Below are positions 1 to 7,359 of a DNA stretch of 51,069 nucleotides, one piece after another. Each line of letters starts with the position of its first letter. Position 1 is the stretch's first letter. The stretch is from positions 1 to 51,069 of the forward strand of contig CANRIP010000021.1 in assembly GCA_947630715.1 (NCBI GenBank). The letters run 5' to 3'. The notes beneath the pieces were generated by a model. That model made no database searches, was not told where the DNA came from, and saw only the letters and a list, made by a program, of their open reading frames with translations. This stretch comes from an uncultured Acetatifactor sp. (GTDB taxonomy: Bacteria > Bacillota > Clostridia > Lachnospirales > Lachnospiraceae). The position numbers were made by a program, and so were the translations under genes.

Positions 1-61
1 ATAAGGACTAAATTAGTGCTAACCCCTTGATTTTACTGGGTTTCTCTAACTTTGTCCTTAT
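1..61. repeat. Imperfect inverted repeat at the left window edge
   Basis: Positions 1-16 and 46-61 are inverted copies matching at 14 of 16 positions, including a perfect outer 8 bp (ATAAGGAC against GTCCTTAT). The roughly 29 bases between them begin and end with C- and G-rich runs that can also pair in part. The structure lies exactly where the Fic reading frame leaves its family. It could be the end or recombination site of a mobile element, or a stem-loop formed after a deletion. The left flank is outside the window, so this cannot be settled here. Confidence 0.45.
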
Positions 62-514
62 TATAACATCATCATCTATAAACATCTGTGTTCTTACAAC
101 ATAACAGAAATACTTCAAAGCTCTTAACTCAATGTCTGCTATCTGGTCAATACTCTCTAGTGTATCTATTATGATGCCTGTATGTGGCATTTCTGGCTCC
201 CACGCTGTACCACCTATCTGCACCGGAATTGTTCTGATTTCACCGGCATAATCAAATAATAATTCTCCAACAATCTTGTTATATTCTCTGAGAAGCATAA
301 GGTTATTGGTATAATCGAGATTATCCAGTAAGAATTGCCATGCTCTCTTCATATTGATAATAAACAAAACTTCTTCCGTCTTTGTTGTAGTTGTCGCATT
401 GGCTAATATTGCTTCTGTCTTTGGAAAAGTTGTGCCTAACCCTTCAAGATTTGCACTCTTCCAAATACTATCCACTAGTAGCCTTTTTGCCATTTCTATT
501 GCTGAATCACGCAT
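8..514 (-). pseudogene. Fic family protein, truncated at the active-site motif
   Basis: The 168 codons match the N-terminal and central part of the Fic (AMPylase) family, including a region rich in threonines after LEGLGTTFPKTE and the helix ending YVVRTQMFID. In the family this helix runs straight into a GNKR-type phosphate-binding loop. Here the frame continues instead as DDVIIRTKLEKPSK and stops, so the Fic loop and the following helices are missing and AMPylation is not expected. The start codon overlaps the stop of the upstream HTH gene (TAATG), as in an antitoxin/toxin-like pair. The AT-rich composition differs from the core genome to the right. What replaces the C-terminus is the inverted repeat at 1-61. 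Confidence 0.7.
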
Positions 515-768
515 TATTCTTTTACCCCTTCATCTGATCCGACTATTGCAAACTTGCTCCCGTTTTCAAGTTTTACTGATTTATCTACAAAAGCCAATTC
601 CATTTCAAGCATATTTCCAATGTTAACTAATTCATCCGGTGAGAACGTATTCCGTTGCACCTTATTGCTAAAGTTTTGTTTGCTCATCCCAAGCGTTTTT
701 GCCATTTCAAATTATGTTACATTCTTTTCTTTAGAAATAGCTTTAAAAGTTTCTTATATAGCCAACAT
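514..768 (-). pseudogene. Small HTH DNA-binding protein with two in-frame stops
   Basis: Reading from ATG at 766-768 (with a good AGGA ribosome site just upstream) gives an XRE-like helix-turn-helix protein of 84 positions, interrupted by TAA at 754-756 and TAA at 712-714. The peptide before, between and after the stops is continuous (ETFKAISKEKNVT, then FEMAKTLGMSKQNFSNKV), so both stops look like point changes, most simply CAA to TAA. Only a 63-codon ORF from an internal ATG (703-705) remains open, and it lacks the first helices. In related loci such genes sit upstream of Fic genes and probably act as repressor or antitoxin. The family assignment is from pattern only. Confidence 0.65.
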
Positions 769-811
769 AATATCCTCGCTTTCTATATATATCGCTAACT
801 TCATAAAGTTC

Positions 812-849
812 ACTATATATAGTATAACATAAAAATCTTTTTTTCATAA
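812..849 (-). promoter_or_regulatory. Promoter with overlapping palindrome upstream of the HTH pseudogene
   Basis: On the minus strand a TATACT -10 box (821-826) with an extended TG lies 17 bases from a weak -35 (TTATGA, 844-849). A perfect 12-bp palindrome, ACTATATATAGT (812-823), overlaps the -10 box. That is the usual place for an autorepressor operator. The -35 falls inside leftover methyltransferase sequence. Confidence 0.45.
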
Positions 850-1173
850 AAGAAAGCCATTTGCTGTGTCTATATAAATCGTCTGCTGCAATCAGTTTAT
901 CATCGTAAATAAAATCTTCATTTAGCGTATTGTATGGCGGATCTATATAAATAAGGTCAATTGTACCTTTATGCGTTTTCTCCAAAAGTTTTAAAGAAAC
1001 AAGATTATCCCCTTCAATTAGAAAGTTCATTTGTCCGCCGTTATCAATAAAGAGGCCAGCATCTTCGGTCAAAACAGGCGTATGCCCTGCGGAACAGCGG
1101 CGATGAAACTACGAATTTATTTGATTTTCGCAAGCAGGTCTTCACGTTTTTGCTTTGATATATTGGTACTCAT
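838..1173 (-). pseudogene. Type III restriction-modification DNA methyltransferase (Mod), remnant
   Basis: Two pieces of one Mod N-terminus are visible. From ATG at 1171-1173 the frame reads MSTNISKQKREDLLAKIK, then TAA, then IRSFIAAVPQG, which resembles the start of type III Mod subunits. After a frame change the second piece (about 1087 down to 838) reads HTPVLTEDAGLFIDNGG and carries the catalytic DPPY motif in LIYIDPPYNT, ending at HSKWLSFMKKR. Compared with the family, about 40 residues are missing between the pieces and everything after the DPPY region is gone. The gene therefore carries a nonsense change, an internal deletion with frameshift, and a large 3' deletion. No Res subunit is present. 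Confidence 0.75.
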
Positions 1174-1607
1174 TGCTTGTCCTCCGTTTGCTGACTTTTG
1201 GGAATAATGCCAACCATACTGTTTAATAAACTGTTATAAGTCTGTTGTGATTGTGCCTGCTGTTGCCACTGATATACAAGTCCATTGGGAACATACGGAT
1301 TTTGAATACTTTCCCATGTAATTTTATTTTTATAGCCAAGAGAATTGGATATTTCCTCAAGAAGTTGAGTGTTAGGTATTTTTCTAAGCAAGAAATCAAC
1401 GTCAACGGTAACGCGGCTGTCAAAGTCCGTAAGAGAATAGATGAACAGTCCGCCTTTTAAAACGAGGTTTTCTGCATATTTGGATTTTTCCAAACGCCGC
1501 AAAAATTCTTCTTGGCAGAAAAGCTGCAAACACAGTTGATAGCTTCTACCGCTTTCCTTCGCTTTGTTTTTCAAACGTGCCAACACGGACGCAGCAGGAT
1601 CAGCCAC
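1170..1607 (-). pseudogene. abiEii: AbiEii-type nucleotidyltransferase toxin, truncated and fused to a foreign tail
   Basis: Roughly the first 83 of 145 residues are the N-terminus of an AbiEii/type IV toxin: VLKGGLFIYSL and DVDFLL correspond to the GG and DxD nucleotide-binding motifs. The protein then changes to a Gln-rich tail (LVYQWQQQAQSQQTYNSLL). The family is normally near 290 residues, so the later catalytic motifs and C-terminal domain are missing. The tail ends in a TGA that overlaps the Mod start (ATGA at 1170-1173), which suggests the tail belongs to the gene that once preceded mod and was joined to abiEii by a deletion. The start is GTG and overlaps the antitoxin stop by 8 bases, as usual for AbiE pairs. 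Toxin activity is unlikely. Confidence 0.7.
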
Positions 1608-2205
1608 TCAGCAGCACCTCCATCACATTCATTATTTTTGTGTATAGTTTCATTTTTTTTGCATACAGGGACAAATTGGCGAGATTTTTTTGGCCATCTG
1701 CGACATAGGTATTCAACGCTTTGTTGAAGGTTTCATTGTCGAGTTTCGTTCGATATTTGAAACAGTCGCAAACAGTACGTTCCCGATCGTATACGGGTAG
1801 CATTACACCGTTGAAACTTTCAATGGTCTTCCCGATTAGAAAATGCTCCTTTTGAATATAATAGGCTCTGACCGGGAACTCCCCGATATTTCCGACTGCC
1901 CTGGATGCCGTTCTCGGCACGGCAACAGACCAAGCACGGGGCGCAAAATCGCTGTACCCGTAATGAAACAGTGCGGATTCCACGCATACGATTCCCTGTG
2001 GCAGCAGCTCGCGGAGCAACTGTTCCTCTGTTATTTGATCGTTGCCCGGCAGTTGGTACACCCCACGCCGAACACGTTCGAGAAAACCTTCCTTGCACAG
2101 CGCCGCTACATCATATTTTTTTATGCCTGCCGCAACAAAATCGGCGGTTTTAGCAATTCCGCCGTTGCCCTTGAGCACATTTTGAGCAATCTCCTTTTGA
2201 TTCAA
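1600..2205 (-). CDS. abiEi: AbiEi-family antitoxin of a type IV toxin-antitoxin system
   Basis: The 201-residue protein has the AbiEi layout: an N-terminal winged helix (KTADFVAAGIKKYDVAALCKEG, then FLERVRRGVYQLPG) that binds the operon promoter, followed by the C-terminal domain with the conserved FHYGYSDFAPR and RTVCDCFKYR blocks. Length is normal and no stop interrupts it, so it appears intact. It starts with TTG at 2203-2205 behind a weak ribosome site and is preceded by a good promoter. Its partner abiEii is truncated, so this is an antitoxin left without a working toxin. It might still autoregulate its promoter or neutralise a related toxin elsewhere. Family known from phage abortive infection; role here inferred. 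Confidence 0.85.
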   Translation of the reverse strand: MNQKEIAQNVLKGNGGIAKTADFVAAGIKKYDVAALCKEGFLERVRRGVYQLPGNDQITEEQLLRELLPQGIVCVESALFHYGYSDFAPRAWSVAVPRTASRAVGNIGEFPVRAYYIQKEHFLIGKTIESFNGVMLPVYDRERTVCDCFKYRTKLDNETFNKALNTYVADGQKNLANLSLYAKKMKLYTKIMNVMEVLLSG

Positions 2206-2252
2206 ACGAGCACCAACTTTCCGCGCGCTTTTTTGCGTTCTTGTATGTATTT

Positions 2253-2281
2253 ATTGTAGCATAGGAATATTCCCCTTGCAA
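2253..2281 (-). promoter_or_regulatory. Promoter of the abiEi gene
   Basis: Minus-strand -35 TTGCAA (2276-2281), a 17-base spacer, and -10 TACAAT (2253-2258). Transcription would start near 2246, about 40 bases before the TTG start of abiEi. Confidence 0.6.
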
Positions 2282-2547
2282 TAGCTAAATGCAAACAATT
2301 TCTGATTTTTGTGTGCCGTTAGTTGAATACTGCCTTTTCAAAAACGAATGGACATATAATAATTTATCAGTGTATTCTTTCGACCTGTTTTCAGTATAAT
2401 TACAGAGGCATTGCTCCCGCACAAACCCGCCAAAATCAAGCGCCCGGCTCCGATACGGCTGACACATTCCGGCCGCCGGAAACGGGCGTTTGGTCTTGTA
2501 TTTTGGATTTCTGATTACCGCCGCATCGCTGATGTCGTTGTCATGCT
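2282..2547. other. Intergenic remnant without recognisable gene
   Basis: These 266 bases lie between the abiEi promoter and the recombinase remnant. Short ORFs on both strands show no family resemblance, ribosome sites or consistent composition. Composition changes from AT-rich to GC-rich near 2420, which may mark an old junction between imported and core-like DNA. Confidence 0.4.
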
Positions 2548-2960
<413 letters not shown>

Positions 2961-3050
2961 AAGCGCATTTCCCTGTTCCATGGAACTTAAATCATGTTCA
3001 CTGCCGCAGCCGCTCACAAAAAACGCATCCTCCGTTTCGGCACATTCGCC

Positions 3051-3079
3051 TTGAACCCGGATTGTTTTTCCTGTATAAT
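3051..3079 (+). promoter_or_regulatory. Promoter of the hybrid sensor kinase gene
   Basis: -35 TTGAAC (3051-3056), a 17-base spacer and a perfect TATAAT (3074-3079). Expected start is near 3086, giving a leader of about 70 bases before the AAGGAGG ribosome site and the ATG at 3156. Confidence 0.7.
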
Positions 3080-3155
3080 GGGAAAAGATGTTTGATCCGG
3101 GTGCCATGCACATGGACACCGTTTACCCTTATCTTGACGAAGGAGGAAACACGCC

Positions 3156-6100
3156 ATGAGAAAGTCACGTCTTTTGTGCCTTGCGCTGGCTGCGATTCTA
3201 TATCTGTCATCCTGCCCCGCCGTGTGCGCTTCTCATCAGCCGGCCGAAACCCCGGAGGTTCTCAAAGTCGGATTTTTCGCGTTTCCCGGCTACCATACCG
3301 TAGAGACGGACGGACGCCGAAGCGGCTACGGATATGAATTTCTGCAAAGACTGGCAATCCACGGCGGCTGGTCCTATGAATATGTCGGTTATGAGAAATC
3401 CTACGCCGAGGCTCTGGATCTGCTGCGAAACGGCGAAATCGACATCATTACCTCCGTTTCCAAAACGCCGGAACGGGAGGCGGAATTTCTGTTTTCCAAC
3501 CAGTCCATCGGCGTCAACTCCACGATTCTCACCGTAAAATCCGGCAATGAGGAAATTGTGGAGGGGGATTATTCCACCTATGACGGCATCCGCATCGGCA
3601 TGCTGGAGGGAAACTCCAAAAATCAAAACTTTGAAAAATTTGCCGCTGACCATGCCTTCACCTATCAGCCGGTGTATTACGCCGATCAGGACCAGCTCTC
3701 TGCGGCCCTTCAGGCAGGGGAGGTGGACGCCGCCGTGACCGGCAGCCTACGGCTGTTGAATGACGAATGGCTGCTGGAATCCTTTGACGCCAGCCCCTTT
3801 TACGTCTGCACCCGAAAGGATCAGCGGGAGCTGATGGACCGGATTAACGGAGCCATCAACGAAATGGATCTGCATGACCCCAACTGGCGGGAGACGCTCC
3901 ACCAAATTTATTACTCCACCGATCAGAACGGCTCCCTCATTTTAAACGCCGGAGAACGGGTTTACCTGGAGGAACACCGGGCCTCCGGCACACCGCTCAG
4001 GCTGCTGATCAATCCGGAGCGGATCCCCTACTGCTATTTTCAGGACGGACAGCCGCAGGGGATCCTGCCCTCGCTTTTTGAAACTCTGGCCCAGCGTCTC
4101 GGCCTTTCCTATGAATATATTCCGGTGAAAGACCGGGAAGAATATTACTCCCTCCTTGCGGACGGAGCGGCGGATGTGGTTCTGGACTTCGCCGGCGACT
4201 ACTACCTGGCGGAAGAAGAAGGTTATAAAATCACCGTCCCCTACTTCCAGACCAATTTCGCCCGCCTGACTTTGGACGGTTTCACCGGCAGCCCCAAGCG
4301 TCTGGCGGCGCTGGAACTTGCGGACTCGTTAAACACCCTGATCGCCAGCCGTTATCCGGAGGATTCCATCATCCGCTATCCCACTACCCGGGATTGCGTG
4401 GACGCGGTGCTGAACGGCGAAGCGGACGCCACCATCCTTTTTTCCTACACTGCGGAGAGATATGTGCGGGAGGATGCCCGCAGCCGGCTTTCCTCCATGG
4501 TCTTTGGGGAAACCTCCTTTTCTTACGCGGTGGGAAACAACGTGCCGGGGGGACGGTTCCTGCTCTCCCTTCTGGATAAGGGAGCGGATAGCTGCTTTAC
4601 CGATTCCCGGCTGGACGCCGTCATATCCCGGGAAATCGACGCCAATCTGAACCAGAACGTCAGCCTGCTGGCTTTCCTGTATCGGAACCCCCTTTTCAGC
4701 GTCATGGGAGTAATCCTGATCCTTCTGGTTCTGTTCGCCTTCACTCTGCTGGCGGTAAGAACCCGGAACCAGAAACAGTTAAAGAAAAAAATCGCGCTGG
4801 CGACCGGGGAACTGGAGAAGAAGACGCAGGAGCTGACCCAGGCCCTCCAGGATGCGGACGCGGCCAACCGGGCCAAAACCACCTTCCTCAACAGCATGTC
4901 CCATGACATCCGCACGCCCATGAACGCCATTATCGGCTATACCGCCCTGACCACAGCGCACCTGGACAACAGGGAACGAGCTGAGGACTATCTGTCTAAA
5001 ATTGCCCAGGCCTCCAACCATCTGCTGTCCCTGATCAACGATGTGCTGGACATGAGCCGGATCGAATCGGGCAAAGTGATTATAAACGAACGGCCGGAGA
5101 ATCTGCCTGAAATTTTGCAGGGCCTCCGGAATATCATACAATCCGACGTTCACGGAAAACGCCTGGAACTGTTCATCGATACGGTGGACGTTACGGACGA
5201 AAACATCTGCTGTGACAAGCTGCGGTTGAACCAGATCCTGCTCAACCTTACTTCCAACGCCATTAAATTCACTCCCGCCGGGGGCACGATCGCCATCCGG
5301 GTCACCCAGAAACCGGCCGGCTCCAGCGGCCGGGGCCTTTATGAGTTTCAGGTCAGCGACAACGGCATCGGCATGAGCCCGGAATTTGCCAAAACCGTGT
5401 TTGAGCCCTTTACCCGGGAGCAAACCTCCACCGTCAGCGGCATTCTGGGAACCGGCCTTGGGATGGCGATCACCAAAAATATTGTGGATATGATGGGCGG
5501 AACGATCCAGGTAAACAGCGAACGGGGCAAGGGAACCGTCTTTACCGTCAACCTGGAGTTTCGTTTTTCCGCCGCCCATAAGGAAATGGGCCAGATTGCG
5601 GAGTTAAAGGGATTGCGCGGCCTGGTGGTGGACGACGATATGGTCTGCTGCCAAAGCGTCTCCAAGATGCTGCGTCAGATCGGGATGCGGGCGGAATGGG
5701 CGTTGTCCGGCCGGGAGGCCCTGGCGCGCACCACCGAATCCGTGGAGCTGGCGGACCCCTTCGAGGTCTACATCGTGGATTGGTCCATGCCGGAGTTAAG
5801 CGGCATTGAAACCGTCCGAAAAATCCGAAAAATTGTGGGAGAAGAATCTCCTATTATCCTGATGTCGGCCTACGACTGGGCGGATATGGAACAGGACGCC
5901 CGCCAGGCCGGGGTGACAGGCTTTATCAGCAAACCCCTGTTTGCCTCCGAGCTCCATCACACCCTGGAGCAGAATCTGGGAAAATCCCAGGCGGAAGTAA
6001 CCGCCGCAAGCGCGCAGACTCCCCTGTCCGAAAAGGAGCTTTTCTCCGGCAGACGAATTCTTCTGGCCGAGGATAACGAGCTGAATCGGGAAATTGCGGT

Positions 6101-6443
6101 GGAGATTCTGAAGGAAATGGGATGTGAAGTGGAATGCGCCGAAAACGGCAAAGAGGCCTGCGATCTGCTGCGCAGCGCAAAGCACGGCTATTACAGCCTG
6201 ATCCTGATGGATATCCAGATGCCGGTGATGGACGGTTACGCGGCCACCCGGGCTATCCGTGCCATGGAGGATCCGGCGCTGTCCCATACGCCCATTATCG
6301 CCATGACCGCCAACGCCTTTGAGGAAGACCGGGAACAGGCCATGAGCGCAGGCATGAACGGGCATCTGGCAAAGCCCATAGAGCCGGAAAAACTGATGGG
6401 ATTCCTAAAAGATTTGTTCGGGGAAAACCAGGGAGAGGCGTAA
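3156..6443 (+). CDS. Hybrid sensor histidine kinase with two periplasmic-binding-protein sensor domains and two receiver domains
   Basis: A 1095-residue membrane phosphorelay protein. In order: signal peptide (1-26), a first SBP_bac_3 amino-acid-binding-like domain (about 35-250), a second SBP_bac_3 domain (about 270-490), one membrane segment (about 512-535), a charged coiled coil, a HisKA domain with phospho-acceptor His583 in SMSHDIRTPMN, an HATPase domain (NLTSNAIKFTP and the GTGLGMAI box), receiver 1 with Asp875 in VDWSMPEL, and receiver 2 with Asp1019 in LMDIQMPVMDG. The architecture implies that an external solute controls autophosphorylation. There is no Hpt domain and no separate response regulator beside it, so the output partner is unknown. 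RBS AAGGAGG is placed ideally. It stands alone and converges on rsgA. Confidence 0.9.
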   Translation: MRKSRLLCLALAAILYLSSCPAVCASHQPAETPEVLKVGFFAFPGYHTVETDGRRSGYGYEFLQRLAIHGGWSYEYVGYEKSYAEALDLLRNGEIDIITSVSKTPEREAEFLFSNQSIGVNSTILTVKSGNEEIVEGDYSTYDGIRIGMLEGNSKNQNFEKFAADHAFTYQPVYYADQDQLSAALQAGEVDAAVTGSLRLLNDEWLLESFDASPFYVCTRKDQRELMDRINGAINEMDLHDPNWRETLHQIYYSTDQNGSLILNAGERVYLEEHRASGTPLRLLINPERIPYCYFQDGQPQGILPSLFETLAQRLGLSYEYIPVKDREEYYSLLADGAADVVLDFAGDYYLAEEEGYKITVPYFQTNFARLTLDGFTGSPKRLAALELADSLNTLIASRYPEDSIIRYPTTRDCVDAVLNGEADATILFSYTAERYVREDARSRLSSMVFGETSFSYAVGNNVPGGRFLLSLLDKGADSCFTDSRLDAVISREIDANLNQNVSLLAFLYRNPLFSVMGVILILLVLFAFTLLAVRTRNQKQLKKKIALATGELEKKTQELTQALQDADAANRAKTTFLNSMSHDIRTPMNAIIGYTALTTAHLDNRERAEDYLSKIAQASNHLLSLINDVLDMSRIESGKVIINERPENLPEILQGLRNIIQSDVHGKRLELFIDTVDVTDENICCDKLRLNQILLNLTSNAIKFTPAGGTIAIRVTQKPAGSSGRGLYEFQVSDNGIGMSPEFAKTVFEPFTREQTSTVSGILGTGLGMAITKNIVDMMGGTIQVNSERGKGTVFTVNLEFRFSAAHKEMGQIAELKGLRGLVVDDDMVCCQSVSKMLRQIGMRAEWALSGREALARTTESVELADPFEVYIVDWSMPELSGIETVRKIRKIVGEESPIILMSAYDWADMEQDARQAGVTGFISKPLFASELHHTLEQNLGKSQAEVTAASAQTPLSEKELFSGRRILLAEDNELNREIAVEILKEMGCEVECAENGKEACDLLRSAKHGYYSLILMDIQMPVMDGYAATRAIRAMEDPALSHTPIIAMTANAFEEDREQAMSAGMNGHLAKPIEPEKLMGFLKDLFGENQGEA

Positions 6444-6457
6444 CGCCCCGCTCCCTG
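6429..6457 (-). terminator. Stem-loop around the kinase stop codon, candidate terminator of the rsgA transcript
   Basis: Outer arms CAGGGAG/CTCCCTG and inner arms GGCG/CGCC form a hairpin whose loop is the TAA stop of the kinase gene. On the minus strand it is followed by GTTTTCC, a short U tract, and it begins 6 bases past the rsgA stop. On the plus strand no U tract follows. Confidence 0.4.
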
Positions 6458-6462
6458 AAACG

Positions 6463-7356
6463 TCAGAAGGATTTCGCGTGTTTCAGTTCCTCATACAGCA
6501 CACAATAATTATCATACCGGATCCGGGAGACAGCCCCTTGCTCCACCGCGTCCCGGACGCCGCAGACAGGCTCCGCGATATGGGCGCAGCCCCGGAACCG
6601 GCAGCGGTTCTCATAAGCGGCGAATTCCGGGTAAAACCGGGAAAGCTCCTCTTTTTTTAGGTTGAAAAGCTGAAGGCTGCTGAAACCCGGCGTGTCCAGG
6701 ATGTAAGTATTCTCCCAGGCCGCAATCAGCTCCGTATGACGGGTGGTATGTTTCCCCCGCTGAAGCTTTTCGCTGATGAGGCCCGTCTCCATATGAACGC
6801 CGGACTGAAGGCAGTTGACCAGGGAAGATTTGCCTACGCCGCTGGGGCCGGCCACAGTGGTGGTCTTCTGATCCAAAAGGCTCTTTAACCTTGCGATCCC
6901 GGTCCCGTCCTTCGCGCTGACCAAAACTGTCTCATATCCGCAGTCCGCGTAAAGACGCCTGCAGCTTTCCCCTTCTCCCCCGGCGTCCAGATCCAGCTTG
7001 TTAAAACAGACGACGCAGGGAATTTCCTGCTGTTTCATCATAATCAGGAACCGGTCCAGCAGATTAAAGCCGGGTCTGGGGCTGACGATGGAAAAAATCA
7101 CCAGCGCCTGATCCACATTGGCCGCGGCGGGACGTATCAGTTCGTTCCTGCGGGGCAGAAGCCGTCGGATGTTTCCGATCTGTTTCTCCCCGTCCAGCAC
7201 ATCCATCTCCACATCGTCGCCCACCAGGGGCTTTTGATGATCCCTGCGAAAAATTCCTCTGGCTCTGCATTCATATACTCCGGGGCCGGCGCCGTTCTCC
7301 CCCAGGGTGTGGACATAGTAAAAGCCCCCGATTCCTCTGATAATTTTTCCCCGCAT
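6463..7356 (-). CDS. rsgA: Ribosome small subunit-dependent GTPase RsgA
   Basis: The 297-residue circularly permuted GTPase assists late maturation of the 30S subunit. An N-terminal OB-fold is followed by the G4 motif NKLDL (about 117), then G1 GPSGVGKSS (about 167-175) and G3 DTPGFS; this permuted order is diagnostic. A C-terminal zinc knuckle uses the cysteines of NRCRFRGCAH and the later VCGV (about 251-270). It is 3 bases from prkC and is the last gene of the prpC-prkC-rsgA group. In many Firmicutes rpe and thiN come next, but here the convergent sensor kinase interrupts the block. Length and motifs are normal. Confidence 0.95.
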   Translation of the reverse strand: MRGKIIRGIGGFYYVHTLGENGAGPGVYECRARGIFRRDHQKPLVGDDVEMDVLDGEKQIGNIRRLLPRRNELIRPAAANVDQALVIFSIVSPRPGFNLLDRFLIMMKQQEIPCVVCFNKLDLDAGGEGESCRRLYADCGYETVLVSAKDGTGIARLKSLLDQKTTTVAGPSGVGKSSLVNCLQSGVHMETGLISEKLQRGKHTTRHTELIAAWENTYILDTPGFSSLQLFNLKKEELSRFYPEFAAYENRCRFRGCAHIAEPVCGVRDAVEQGAVSRIRYDNYCVLYEELKHAKSF

Positions 7357-7359
7357 CCT

